A stretch of DNA of 18,548 nt from an uncultured Methanomassiliicoccales archaeon (GCA_938004075.1 CALKWP010000156.1:1-18548); one strand, 5' to 3'; shown: positions 1 to 7,078, counted from the first letter of the stretch. Made by a program: numbers and translations. Notes: a model not told the origin generated them from the sequence alone.

Positions 1-2
1 CT

Positions 3-53
3 TTCATAGATTTTGTTCTGGAACTCTACCAGGATGACAGGGTTAAATTTTAA
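3..53 (+). CDS. possible C-terminal end of an upstream gene (partial)
   Basis: An open reading frame enters from the left edge and stops with TAA at 51-53. It gives 16 residues ending in FVLELYQDDRVKF. The composition looks protein-like (alternating hydrophobic and charged residues), but 16 codons are too few to assign a family. It could equally be chance open frame in an intergenic stretch. Confidence 0.3.
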   Translation, partial: FIDFVLELYQDDRVKF

Positions 54-109
54 CTTCGCCAATTGACATTTCAGCAATCTATTTCATGCATAGCAGCTTA
101 TGGTGCGGT

Positions 110-574
110 ATGACCCTGGAATTCCGCGAGGTGACAGAGGATAATTTCGACGAATTCATAGCCCTGGAGGTAAAGCTGGACCAGAAGGACAATTTCTTCT
201 TCCGCTCCACGAAGCCGAACATCATGTCCCTGGCCCAGACCTACATATTCAAGGGCGCCCGGATACTGGCGCTCTACGCCGGTGACACTATGGTAGGCAG
301 CATGTTTTACAGCAGGGAAGATGCAGTTCCGTCAAATTTCTGGCTCATCCGGTTCATGATAGACCAGCGATACCAGGGCAAGGGCTACGGGAGGCAGGCA
401 ATGCTCATGCTGTTCGACAGGGTGAAATCCGAGAACGGCGGGGCGCCGGCAATCCTGGGCCTCTGCTACGAGCATTACAACAAGGTGGGAGAACACCTCT
501 ACCGCAGCCTGGGATTCGAGCCCACCGGGGAGACGATGGGCGGGGGGCAGATCGTGGCGAGGAAAAGGGTTTGA
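110..574 (+). CDS. GNAT-family N-acetyltransferase, BltD/PaiA-like
   Basis: This is a single-domain cytoplasmic acetyl-CoA-dependent N-acetyltransferase of about 154 residues, the usual size for the fold. The acetyl-CoA pyrophosphate loop is clear: a beta-4 strand (WLIRFMID) runs into RYQGKGYGRQAM, matching the family Q/R-x-x-G-x-G/A motif. The C-terminal motif B region follows (YRSLGFEPTGE). The wording around the loop resembles spermidine/spermine acetyltransferases of the BltD/PaiA type, so a polyamine or other small amine is the likeliest acceptor, but substrate cannot be read from sequence. I prefer the ATG at 110 (MTLEFREV), where the first beta strand begins. The in-frame ATG at 86 would add eight residues (MHSSLWCG) with no counterpart in the fold. 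A TATA-like AT-rich stretch lies at 41-52. Confidence 0.85.
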   Translation: MTLEFREVTEDNFDEFIALEVKLDQKDNFFFRSTKPNIMSLAQTYIFKGARILALYAGDTMVGSMFYSREDAVPSNFWLIRFMIDQRYQGKGYGRQAMLMLFDRVKSENGGAPAILGLCYEHYNKVGEHLYRSLGFEPTGETMGGGQIVARKRV

Positions 575-629
575 TGGGATGAAGAGATGGCATGGGATTG
601 GCTCTGCTAATAAATTTTCCTGGATGTAA

Positions 630-654
630 TTCAGCCGCGCTTTGCGCGCCTGAA
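630..654. repeat. hairpin (imperfect inverted repeat)
   Basis: TTCAG and CTGAA flank CGCGC-TTT-GCGCG with one C-C mismatch, giving a 25-nt stem-loop. It lies 56 nt after the acetyltransferase stop. It could be a transcript-end structure for that gene or for the tRNA gene facing it. Confidence 0.55.
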
Positions 655-660
655 GGTTGC

Positions 661-696
661 GCCTAATCGCAAATCAAATGCCAGAGGCGATTAGGC
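661..696. repeat. hairpin with perfect 10-bp stem
   Basis: GCCTAATCGC at 661-670 and GCGATTAGGC at 687-696 form a perfect 10-bp stem with a 16-nt loop. It sits between convergent genes (acetyltransferase on plus, tRNA-Ala on minus), so a role at transcript ends is plausible but not shown. Confidence 0.6.
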
Positions 697-739
697 TAAC
701 CATTTTCTACCGTTCGCATAATGAAAATAATGAAGAAAA

Positions 740-847
740 TGGACCCAACGGGATTTGAACCCGTGGCCTCCTGCTGATTTGGATTCGGGCATTGTATTCG
801 CCCAAATCATGCAAAGCAGGCGATCTACCGAGCTGATCTATAGGCCC
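740..847 (-). tRNA. tRNA-Ala(UGC) with 34-nt canonical intron
   Basis: Read on the minus strand, a full cloverleaf forms: 7-bp acceptor stem, D stem GATC/GATC, anticodon stem CCTGC/GCAGG, and T arm ACGGG-TTCAAAT-CCCGT. The anticodon TGC (811-813) and the G3-U70 wobble pair in the acceptor stem identify alanine; the discriminator is A73. The exons total 74 nt. A 34-nt intron (776-809) sits between positions 37 and 38. It forms a textbook archaeal bulge-helix-bulge: central helix TTTG/CAAA, three-nt bulges CA^T and TC^A, and a 9-bp intron stem GATTTGGGC/GCCCGAATC. CCA is not encoded. A T-rich run (TTTTC) follows the 3' end and probably terminates transcription. Confidence 0.95.
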
Positions 848-877
848 ATGTGATTTGATACTGCCAATAACATAACA

Positions 878-887
878 GATATAAACT
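878..887 (-). promoter_or_regulatory. TATA box of tRNA-Ala
   Basis: AGTTTATATC preceded by an A-rich BRE-like stretch lies 31-40 nt upstream of tRNA nucleotide 1. The spacing suits an archaeal promoter with a short 5' leader removed by RNase P. Confidence 0.75.
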
Positions 888-904
888 TTTAGTAACATCA
901 GCTC

Positions 905-960
905 GGTATAGGACTAATTTTCGAATGATACAAAATAGATATTAGAAAATTAGACCGTAT
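905..960. repeat. hairpin upstream of tRNA-Ala promoter (copy 1)
   Basis: GGACTAATTTTC (911-922) and GAAAATTAGACC (945-956) pair over 11 of 12 positions. The flanks GGTATA and GTAT resemble those of the second hairpin at 1186-1236, so the two are probably diverged copies of one unit. Confidence 0.55.
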
Positions 961-985
961 CATCAAACTAGCGACTAGCTTCATA

Positions 986-1010
986 TTTCATCAAAGTCTG
1001 TTTGATGAAA
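986..1010. repeat. perfect 10-bp hairpin
   Basis: TTTCATCAAA (986-995) and TTTGATGAAA (1001-1010) form a perfect inverted repeat around GTCTG. No gene is near enough to assign a role. The surrounding AT-rich stretch, 961-1100, holds no recognisable gene. Confidence 0.6.
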
Positions 1011-1102
1011 GACCGAATTATGATGAATGTGATGAATTTGGTTGAATCGCAATACTAGCGAGTGTTAACAATTGATATATAAGTCTGTTTTGCGTTATAA
1101 AC

Positions 1103-1168
1103 AAAAACACTGGCTGATCTATAGGCCCATGTTTGCTGATTCTACCATTCTTAGGGCAGATATATACT
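1103..1168 (-). pseudogene. partial tRNA-Ala copy with its own TATA box (copy 2)
   Basis: Read on the minus strand, a TATA box (1159-1168, AGTATATATC) stands 31-40 nt before a 16-nt match to the 5' end of the tRNA-Ala gene (1128 down to 1113), the same spacing as in the intact gene. The match stops in the D loop. A run of five T follows (1107-1103), so any transcript would be about 26 nt. It is either a decayed tRNA promoter duplication or a tiny transcription unit; expression is unknown. Confidence 0.6.
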
Positions 1169-1185
1169 TTTGTTAGCTTAAGCGA

Positions 1186-1236
1186 GGTATAGGGCCAATC
1201 CGAATGTTGCGGATTATTGCTGAGGATTAGCCCGTA
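1186..1236. repeat. hairpin between tRNA-Ala-like copies (copy 2 of 905-960)
   Basis: GGGCCAATCC (1192-1201) pairs with GGATTAGCCC (1224-1233) over 10 positions including one G-U. The stem sequence differs from the copy at 905-960 at several places, yet pairing is retained on both sides, as expected for a preserved structure. Confidence 0.55.
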
Positions 1237-1239
1237 TAT

Positions 1240-1298
1240 CCGAGCTGATCTAAGGCCCATGTGATTTGATACTGCCAATAGGATGACAGATATAAAGT
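1240..1298 (-). pseudogene. partial tRNA-Ala copy with its own TATA box (copy 3)
   Basis: On the minus strand, a TATA box (1289-1298, ACTTTATATC) is followed by a leader that is identical to the intact gene's leader for more than 20 nt up to GGGCC. The tRNA-like part (1258-1240) then matches nucleotides 1-20 with one base missing (TATAG to TTAG) and stops in the D loop. The hairpin at 1186-1236 follows directly. No complete tRNA can be folded from it. Confidence 0.65.
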
Positions 1299-1308
1299 TT
1301 TAGCAGCG

Positions 1309-1440
1309 ACATGCCCCGCCTGATTTAGAACCTTATGTACTCCGAGGGCGGGGTACTTGAGTCAGTCTGGCAACGGGTGACAAAACCAACTGTAAAACAT
1401 CTAGCCTTAAAACCATGCCTGTGAGGGCATGGATGTGAGG
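1309..1440 (+). repeat. structured repeat, left copy (L)
   Basis: It opens with CATGCCCCGCC. An outer stem pairs CCCCGCC (1314-1320) with GGCGGGG (1347-1353), and an inner hairpin pairs CCATGCC (1413-1419) with GGCATGG (1426-1432) around the loop TGTGAG. An inverted copy with the same two hairpins lies at 1567-1745, so 1309-1745 is a large imperfect palindrome. Another hairpin, GAGGCCT/AGGCCTC at 1437-1463, follows. There is no convincing protein gene in this 450-base interval. The form recalls ends or omega-RNA regions of IS200/IS605-TnpB elements, but no transposase is present and this is a guess. Confidence 0.65.
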
Positions 1441-1566
1441 CCTAACCAATTTTAACAGGCCTCCAATCTGGAACCTCTTGCATGGATGCTATTCTTTCAT
1501 CCTTCCCGTCGCACCTTCCAAACAAAAGTAAGAGAGAAAAGCCTCCTGTGCAAGATCCGCGCAACA

Positions 1567-1745
1567 TGTTTCACCCCACACGCACTGGTGGGGCGAGTAC
1601 CTTACCCCCCAGCCCTCACAGGCTGGGTTCCCCAAACAGGAATTCTAAAACGCCTCAGAATGATGGGGCATTCGCATTTGATTGCAAATGAAGGGAAACC
1701 CCGCCCTCCAGATACATGAGAACTCATTCAGGCGGGGCATGCTGA
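1567..1745 (-). repeat. structured repeat, right copy (R), inverted relative to L
   Basis: Read on the minus strand it starts AGCATGCCCCGCC, with outer stem at 1731-1737/1699-1705. A conserved middle block contains TGCGAATG, TCATTCTGAGGC (1663-1652) and GAATTCCTG. An inner hairpin CCCAGCC/GGCTGGG (1627-1621 with 1614-1608) has the loop TGTGAG, identical to the L loop. A further hairpin CCCCAC/GTGGGG lies at 1574-1593. The middle block matches the copy at 7121-7291 without gaps over roughly 65 nt. Confidence 0.7.
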
Positions 1746-1756
1746 AGCGTTATCGT

Positions 1757-3505
1757 TCAACGCGCCTGCATCTCGTACAACGACAACAATTCTTCGGTTG
1801 TCGTCGCCTCTTCCGCTGCCTTGTCTTGCCGCACCTTGCCGGTATAGCGGGGGAACCGTATCGCCAGCCCCGAGTTCTTTCTCACAAGCTCCCAGGCGCA
1901 GGTGTGTATGGGGGAAAGGGTTATCTCCGCGCCTTTGACTTCCAGGACCAGGGTGGGCTCGAACCAGTGATCGGCCTGCATCTTTGTCTCCACCAGCCGG
2001 TGCGGTTTCTCGGTCTTGTGGGAGTCCAGAAGTTCCGGGAGTGCGGCCAGCATCTCGTCGTCGAAGCCGGAGCCCAGCTTTGTCACGGTCTCAAACCTCC
2101 CGGTTTCGGCATTGTAGGTGGCCATCAGCAGGGCGCCGTATGCTCCGGCGCGGCGGCCCTTTCCGGAGAAGCCGCCGACCACAACCAGGTCGACCGTATC
2201 ATTCATTTCCGATTTGTAGTCGCGCTTGAACTTAATCCAGTTCCAGCCCCTTGACCCGGCGCGGTAGAATGAATCGTCGGCCAGGGATTTGGCCATTATT
2301 CCTTCCCCGCCCTTCCCGATTACCTTGGCGAAATATTCCTCGGCTTTTTCAGGGTCATCGGTTATCAGGACCTCTGCAAGCTTTATCCTGTCCGTCTCTT
2401 TGATGCTTTTTTCCAGCTTCTTTCGGCGATTGGTGTAGGGGGTTTGGGTCAGGTCCGCGCCGTCCAGGTAAAGGCAGTCGAACAGGTACAGCATGACAGG
2501 ATAATCTTCCACTGCCGAGGTAAGCTCGTACTTCCTGCCGCGGCGGCGGCTGACCGTCTGGAATGGCAGCATCTCGCCGGTGTTTATGTCCACCGGGACG
2601 CACTCCCCCTCCAAGACTCCGGATTTACCCTTGAAAGCCTTTTCGAGCATTCCCACGATATCGGGGAATTGGCTGGTTACGTCTTCAAGCTGGCGGGTGA
2701 ACAGCTGCACCATGCCCTTCTTCAGATGGGCCTGGATGCGCAGGCCGTCATATTTGTACTCGAAGGCGCACTTCCCGCCAAGTTTCTCAAGAATTTCAGG
2801 GATGCCGGGCAGCCGCTCGGCCAGCATTGCGCGGAGCGGGATTCCCACCTCCAGCTTTATCTCCTGAAGGCCATCAATGCCTTTGGATGCGAGTATCTTC
2901 GCCACCCGAGCCAGGTCCGAGCAGGTGTTGTAGGCTTGCTCGACAGCGCCCCGGCCCTCCTTGGAGGCATAGGCGATGGCCAGGGCATCCACAATCGTCA
3001 TGTCAGCGATGCCGAGTCGCAGTTTGCCGGATAAGGTACGCGCAATATACTTGGCCTCGATGGGCGAGGAATCATGCATCAGCTTGGCCAGGAGCTTGAG
3101 TTTCAGATCCTGGGAGCCGGAGCCGGATGCCGAGGAAATCTGGAGCAGGCTGTCGAAAACAATGCCCACGCTCAGGCATTCGGTGAAGAGCGCGGTCTGC
3201 TTCTTCCTGGAAACAGCCATGAATGCGACATCGCCCAGGTCGCCGTCTTTCAGCCAGGCTTTATTTATCTCGGATTCGCTGACACGGGTGGCTTCATAAA
3301 TTGCCTTGAGGGCGAGTTTCTCTGCGATGCCCAATTCGACGCCCGCAAAATCAGGCGCCAGCTTGCCCTGGGTGAGGAGCACGACCTTGTCTATCTCGCC
3401 TTCGGGAACCTGGCGGAACAGCTCCACAAGCAAGTCTGCCATCTCCAGACGCTTGCTGGTGGCCTCTATCTTTTCATAGGATTCGGCCAGCTTGAGATAC
3501 TCCAT
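1757..3505 (-). CDS. lig: ATP-dependent DNA ligase
   Basis: This enzyme seals nicks in duplex DNA during replication and repair through a ligase-AMP intermediate. The 582-residue length and layout fit archaeal replicative ligases: an N-terminal DNA-binding domain (about 1-220), the adenylation domain and a C-terminal OB fold. The AMP-accepting lysine is K251 in motif I (EYKYDG, 249-254). Motif III-like EGECVPVD is at 299-306, FDCLYLDG at 342-349, motif IV EGIMAKS at 401-407 and motif V WIKFKRDY at 423-430. The C terminus is basic-to-acidic and typical. A TATA box (TTAAATATT, 3525-3533) is centred only about 24 nt before the ATG, implying a leaderless mRNA. The gene is divergent from the helicase gene across 112 bp. 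Confidence 0.97.
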   Translation of the reverse strand: MEYLKLAESYEKIEATSKRLEMADLLVELFRQVPEGEIDKVVLLTQGKLAPDFAGVELGIAEKLALKAIYEATRVSESEINKAWLKDGDLGDVAFMAVSRKKQTALFTECLSVGIVFDSLLQISSASGSGSQDLKLKLLAKLMHDSSPIEAKYIARTLSGKLRLGIADMTIVDALAIAYASKEGRGAVEQAYNTCSDLARVAKILASKGIDGLQEIKLEVGIPLRAMLAERLPGIPEILEKLGGKCAFEYKYDGLRIQAHLKKGMVQLFTRQLEDVTSQFPDIVGMLEKAFKGKSGVLEGECVPVDINTGEMLPFQTVSRRRGRKYELTSAVEDYPVMLYLFDCLYLDGADLTQTPYTNRRKKLEKSIKETDRIKLAEVLITDDPEKAEEYFAKVIGKGGEGIMAKSLADDSFYRAGSRGWNWIKFKRDYKSEMNDTVDLVVVGGFSGKGRRAGAYGALLMATYNAETGRFETVTKLGSGFDDEMLAALPELLDSHKTEKPHRLVETKMQADHWFEPTLVLEVKGAEITLSPIHTCAWELVRKNSGLAIRFPRYTGKVRQDKAAEEATTTEELLSLYEMQAR

Positions 3506-3524
3506 GACAGGGGATGGAGTTGAG

Positions 3525-3533
3525 AATATTTAA
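3525..3533 (-). promoter_or_regulatory. TATA box of DNA ligase gene
   Basis: TTAAATATT within GGTTAAATATTCTC is centred about 24 nt upstream of the ATG at 3505, so transcription should start at or next to the start codon. Confidence 0.6.
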
Positions 3534-3617
3534 CCTATCTCGTGAGCGCGAAGGATTCCAAACAGCCGATGCCATTTAATAGTCACCCGGTATAGGAACG
3601 GTAAAGAAGGAATAATA

Positions 3618-4961
3618 ATGGGATGCGAAAATTTCTCAGAATTTAAACTCCTGGAGCCGCTCAATCGCGCTCTCCGGGACATAGGATACACAGTGCCAAC
3701 TCCGGTTCAGGTCCAATCCATACCGCCATTGCTGGGCGGAAGGGATCTCCTGGGGTGCGCGCAGACAGGAACAGGAAAGACGGCGGCGTTCGCGCTGCCG
3801 ATATTGCAGCATCTGGCTACAATCAGAAAGCCAAGGCGCCGGGGAACGGTCCGTGCGCTGATTGTCACGCCGACGCGTGAGCTTGCGGCTCAGATCGGCG
3901 ACAGCATGCACTCGTACGGCAAGTACCTGGACATAAGGGGCGCCATCATTTTCGGCGGCGTGGGGCAAAGCCCCCAGGTCAAGGCCCTTGACAGAGGTGC
4001 AGATTTCCTGGTGGCGACACCGGGACGTTTGCTGGACCTCATCGGCCAGGGGCATATCCAACTCCAGGATGTCGAAATATTCGTGCTCGATGAAGCCGAT
4101 AGAATGCTGGACATGGGATTTCTGCCGGACATCAGGAAAATACTGGCCAGGCTTCCGGCAAAGCGCCAGACCATGTTCTTCTCGGCCACAATGCCGCCGG
4201 ACATAGTGAAGCTGGCCAACACCATGGTCAGGGACCCGGCAAGGGTGGACGTGACTCCCGATATCCCTGTTGTGGAGCTGATTGACCAGCGGTTGATGTA
4301 CGTTGACCGCAAAGACAAGGTCGCGCTGCTGGAGAAAGTTCTCCGCGAAACAGGCGCGAACCGCGTGCTGGTTTTCACAAGGACCAAGCATGGCGCCAAC
4401 AAGATAGTCCGGCTGATGGACAATGTCGGCATCAGAGGAAGCGCGATACACGGCAACAAAGCCCAGACCGCCAGAACAAAGGCCCTGGACGATTTTCGTG
4501 CCGGGCGCATAAGGGTGCTGGTCGCAACCGACATCGCGGCAAGAGGGATAGACGTGGAAGGCATAACCCATGTCATAAACTTCGACATCCCCAACGTTCC
4601 GGAGACCTACATCCACCGCATCGGCAGGACCGCCAGAGCCGGAAATGCTGGAATATCGATGTCGTTCTGCGATTCAGAGGAGCGCTCGTACATCAGGGAC
4701 ATCGAGAAGCTCATGAAGCGGGAGATTCCAGTCTTCAGAGACCATCCATATCATTCGGAGACGGCAGCCAAATCCACAAGCCCTCCGCCGCCGCAGGGGC
4801 CAAGGGGCCAGGGCGGCAGGCCGAGCAACCGGCAGGAGAGACGCTCGCCATCAAGATCCCAGCCACCCAGAAGGGGCGGCGGGGGCCGGCGCCCGGGCAA
4901 TGAGTCCAGAAGGCCGAATACCAGGCAATCCCGCTCAGACAGATCCCGGCCAGGCCGCTGA
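3618..4961 (+). CDS. DEAD-box RNA helicase, RhlE/CsdA-like, with basic tail
   Basis: An ATP-dependent RNA-unwinding protein for ribosome assembly or RNA decay. All core motifs are intact: Q motif (F9...GYTVPTPVQ, 23-31), Walker A AQTGTGKT (48-55), PTRELA (85-90), TPGR (134-137), DEAD (158-161), SAT (189-191), ATDIAARGID (303-312) and HRIGRTAR (333-340). After the two RecA domains (end about residue 375), a tail of some 65 residues is rich in Arg, Gly, Ser and Pro, the sort of RNA-binding, disordered tail seen in RhlE-like proteins. The ATG at 3618 has GAAGGA six nt upstream and a TATA-like ATTTAATAG at 3574-3582. The exact RNA target cannot be told. Confidence 0.96.
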   Translation: MGCENFSEFKLLEPLNRALRDIGYTVPTPVQVQSIPPLLGGRDLLGCAQTGTGKTAAFALPILQHLATIRKPRRRGTVRALIVTPTRELAAQIGDSMHSYGKYLDIRGAIIFGGVGQSPQVKALDRGADFLVATPGRLLDLIGQGHIQLQDVEIFVLDEADRMLDMGFLPDIRKILARLPAKRQTMFFSATMPPDIVKLANTMVRDPARVDVTPDIPVVELIDQRLMYVDRKDKVALLEKVLRETGANRVLVFTRTKHGANKIVRLMDNVGIRGSAIHGNKAQTARTKALDDFRAGRIRVLVATDIAARGIDVEGITHVINFDIPNVPETYIHRIGRTARAGNAGISMSFCDSEERSYIRDIEKLMKREIPVFRDHPYHSETAAKSTSPPPPQGPRGQGGRPSNRQERRSPSRSQPPRRGGGGRRPGNESRRPNTRQSRSDRSRPGR

Positions 4962-5021
4962 GGCAATATCTAGGAACGGATTGGCGAAAATGCTTTTCAC
5001 ACCTAATGGCTAGCGAACCGC

Positions 5022-5453
5022 ATGACAATCTCCCTTGAAGATGCGCGCAGCGAGTTGATGGCTTACACAGTCGAACATGCCAGGAGCGACCCGTCATTCA
5101 TCCACCAGCTTGGCGTCGATGCCTGGGCAGCTCAACACGCAACTGCCGAGTCGAAATCCATCTCCGTAGCCTTCGCCCTGATAGGGCTGTGCCTTCATCT
5201 GGAAAAGGGATTCACCGGCAAGCAGGTTCAGGATGCCCATGTCACACTGGCCAGGAATCAAAAAATGTGGCCGAGGTTCGAGCTTCCTAGCGAGAGGGGC
5301 GACATCACTGTATTCCATGTTCTGGCTGAATCGCCAGGTCCTGAAAGGGATGCCATGATCGAAGCATGGTGCGCCTCGGTCTGGGAATCCTACAGGGAGA
5401 GCCACAAGATTGTGAGGGAGCTGGTGGCAAGAGAGTTGTACAGGAGAAAATAG
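5022..5453 (+). CDS. DUF5946-like small protein
   Basis: A 143-residue soluble, mostly helical protein. The pattern IHQLGVDAWAAQH, then a run SVAFALIGLCLHLEKGFTGKQVQ, then WPRFELP resembles the DUF5946 family, whose function is unknown; I make this match from memory, so treat it as tentative. No catalytic motif or membrane segment is evident. It begins 60 nt after the helicase stop on the same strand and ends 3 nt before the stop of the HD-domain gene on the other strand, so the two convergent transcripts must overlap. Confidence 0.75.
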   Translation: MTISLEDARSELMAYTVEHARSDPSFIHQLGVDAWAAQHATAESKSISVAFALIGLCLHLEKGFTGKQVQDAHVTLARNQKMWPRFELPSERGDITVFHVLAESPGPERDAMIEAWCASVWESYRESHKIVRELVARELYRRK

Positions 5454-5456
5454 AGT

Positions 5457-6020
5457 TCATTGGACATCGTCCAACTCAATTCCCGCCAACTCACTCAATT
5501 CCTCATGAAGCGCCTCCATCCGGCGCGCCTGGTCCTCATGCCCCTTCCCCCGCTCCCGCGCAACAGCATCGGCCAGCTTCCACCTGGCAGGTCCGCGCTC
5601 GTTGTGCGTTATGAGGTTGTCCGCATGGGCGACAATCTTCTCGGCAAGGGTTTCCGGCATGTAATCTCTGGGGGGCAATCCCAATTTTGCCGCCTCCTCA
5701 GGGTCGATGCCCGCGCCGATATGGCGCTCCACGATTCTGACAATTTGCTCATCCAGCCCGCGCTTCCGTAAAATATCTGCACCCGCAACCGCGTGCCCGA
5801 TGCCATGGTCCTTAGCGCGGCCGATGTCATGGAGCAGGGCTCCGCGGCTCACCAGAACGATGATTTCCTGGTCATTGGTGATTCGCTTGGCTATTTTCAG
5901 AGCAAGGTGCTCCACGGCCATGCAATGGTCTATTACTGCGTTCGAGCAATTCTCTTCCGCCAGAAAGGAGAGGCACATCTCGACTGTGGGAATGGGTCCA
6001 GCGCAGGCCGGCTCACTCAT
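5457..6020 (-). CDS. HD-domain phosphohydrolase-like protein (TIGR00295 type)
   Basis: A predicted metal-dependent phosphohydrolase of the HD superfamily, of the archaeal group related to TIGR00295. Counting from the ATG at 6020, the metal ligands are H32 or H38 in an early helix (DHCMAVEH), the H64-D65 pair in LLHDIGRAKDHG, H100 in ERHIGAG and D134 in HADNL. The open frame extends upstream to 6041, but the ATG at 6020 overlaps the trm56 stop as ATGAGTGA (6013-6020), an arrangement expected for translational coupling, and gives the natural N terminus MSEPA. It is the third gene of a winged-helix regulator, trm56, HD operon. The substrate is unknown; a nucleotide or RNA-processing role is suggested only by its neighbour. 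Confidence 0.9.
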   Translation of the reverse strand: MSEPACAGPIPTVEMCLSFLAEENCSNAVIDHCMAVEHLALKIAKRITNDQEIIVLVSRGALLHDIGRAKDHGIGHAVAGADILRKRGLDEQIVRIVERHIGAGIDPEEAAKLGLPPRDYMPETLAEKIVAHADNLITHNERGPARWKLADAVARERGKGHEDQARRMEALHEELSELAGIELDDVQ

Positions 6021-6519
6021 TCTCCACCACCGTTTTTCCATGGGGATCAGGTATTATCTTCATCTTGCCGTTGGGGAATTTCGGCATTGCGCCGTCATGG
6101 AATTCATAAAGAAATATGGCCAGCGCGGCAACTTCCGAATGCGGTTGGTTGCCGATTGAGACATTTATGGTAGCCATGTCATAGACCTCCCTGGGAACCT
6201 TCTCGGCGCCGACGACAATCATGATGTCATCTTTATCTGAAATTTGAGCCATGGCCTTGTTGAGGGTCTCTCCGTACATGGTCAGGTGGATAATCTTGCC
6301 TTTGAAATTGCGAATCTCCTCCTTCCATTTGACGCCGGTCTTTAGGGAAACGTTGCCGCCCCAGCGCTCGCATGTGGATTGAAAATTCTCCTCCAGGCCG
6401 GTGTCGCGGGTATCCACAAGAATCCTCTGGGCGCCCAGTGCTCTGGCGACCAGCGCGACATGAGTGGTGATGCGTTTATCGCGTTCAGGTCTGTGGCCTA
6501 TCCTCAGTACCGTTATCAT
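6013..6519 (-). CDS. trm56: tRNA (cytidine(56)-2'-O)-methyltransferase
   Basis: This is the archaeal SPOUT-class enzyme that uses S-adenosylmethionine to methylate the ribose of C56 in the T loop of tRNAs, stabilising the elbow. The 168-residue protein shows the family signatures: N-terminal VLRIGHRPERDKRITTH (4-20), HLTMYGE (78-84), IVVGAEKVP (101-109) and the knot region NVSIGNQPHSEVAALAIFL (119-137). It starts 13 nt after the winged-helix gene stop and overlaps the HD gene by 8 nt. The tRNA-Ser gene 0.8 kb away has an intron inside the same T loop that this enzyme modifies. Confidence 0.95.
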   Translation of the reverse strand: MITVLRIGHRPERDKRITTHVALVARALGAQRILVDTRDTGLEENFQSTCERWGGNVSLKTGVKWKEEIRNFKGKIIHLTMYGETLNKAMAQISDKDDIMIVVGAEKVPREVYDMATINVSIGNQPHSEVAALAIFLYEFHDGAMPKFPNGKMKIIPDPHGKTVVENE

Positions 6520-6532
6520 GGAAAAACCTGGC

Positions 6533-7042
6533 TCATTCCTCTTCGTGGGCCTCTATCCTGTGCCCGCGGTAATCGAACTTGGCGGAGCGCTTCACGAGGC
6601 TCTTGAGCATTGTCTGGGATATCTTCAGTTCCTCGGCGACATCGCCTGCGAACATGCCTTCAGTGCCAATCATCTTCAGAATCTTGGCCTCAATCTTCTT
6701 GTAATCCTTGTCAGGCATGCCGGCCGCTGCCAGAACGTCGCTTATCTCGAAAACCGAGCAAGAGGTGTTTATGTGAAATGCCGAATAGTAAGTGTGATAC
6801 GCCTTCACGGGCTTCTGCTGGGAACCCTCGGGGGGCTGCTGCCACCTGGTCTCCACCATCTTCATCTTGTTGAACATCCGGAGAGCGAGCGGCCCCTCTG
6901 CGCCGAACTTGTCCTCAATCTCCTGAGCGGTCTTCCAGCCTGCGGAAATCTCCTTGAAAACCTCTCTCTTCACGTCAGTGTCCACTGCCCTGAAGGTAGA
7001 GACCAATTCCGATGGGTCGTTGACCACTTTAATCCTGTTCAT
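6533..7042 (-). CDS. archaeal winged-helix transcriptional regulator (ArsR-like)
   Basis: A 169-residue cytoplasmic DNA-binding protein. The N-terminal half (VDTDVKREVFKEI..AQEIEDKFG..ALRMFNKMKMVETRW) has the helix spacing of a winged-helix domain; the C-terminal part (FAGDVAEELKISQTMLKSLVKRSAKFDYRGHRIE) looks like a second helix-turn-helix with a wing. A conserved centre reads YHTYYSAFHINTSC. The open frame runs to 7237, but the ATG at 7042 (MNRIKVV) is chosen because a TATA box (CTTTATAT, 7071-7078) is centred 32 nt upstream. It leads an operon with trm56 and the HD gene. Its targets are unknown. Confidence 0.85.
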   Translation of the reverse strand: MNRIKVVNDPSELVSTFRAVDTDVKREVFKEISAGWKTAQEIEDKFGAEGPLALRMFNKMKMVETRWQQPPEGSQQKPVKAYHTYYSAFHINTSCSVFEISDVLAAAGMPDKDYKKIEAKILKMIGTEGMFAGDVAEELKISQTMLKSLVKRSAKFDYRGHRIEAHEEE

Positions 7043-7070
7043 ATGAGCATACCTGTATGGCTTTTTTATG

Positions 7071-7078
7071 ATATAAAG
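7071..7078 (-). promoter_or_regulatory. TATA box of the regulator-trm56-HD operon
   Basis: CTTTATAT, centred 32 nt before the ATG at 7042, predicts a leader of only a few nucleotides. Confidence 0.65.

Noticed and set aside
1112..1298. Split tRNA 5' halves in the Nanoarchaeum style
   Set aside because: The fragments stop in the D loop, before the anticodon, and no matching 3' half with complementary leader is in the window.
1482..1719. Two overlapping open frames of 69 and 77 residues
   Set aside because: They lie inside the hairpin repeat region, encode low-complexity Pro/Arg/Ser-rich text, and have no SD or homology. A possible TnpB remnant was considered but no TnpB motif is visible.
1309..1745. 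CRISPR array
   Set aside because: Only inverted, not regularly spaced direct, repeats are present and there are no cas genes.
1309..1745. Integrase attachment site at tRNA-Ala
   Set aside because: The duplicated parts are the promoter and 5' end, not the 3' end normally copied by tRNA-targeting integrases, and no integrase gene is seen.
3636..4616. 326-residue frame antisense to the helicase
   Set aside because: A shadow of a GC-rich coding gene; no recognisable domain.
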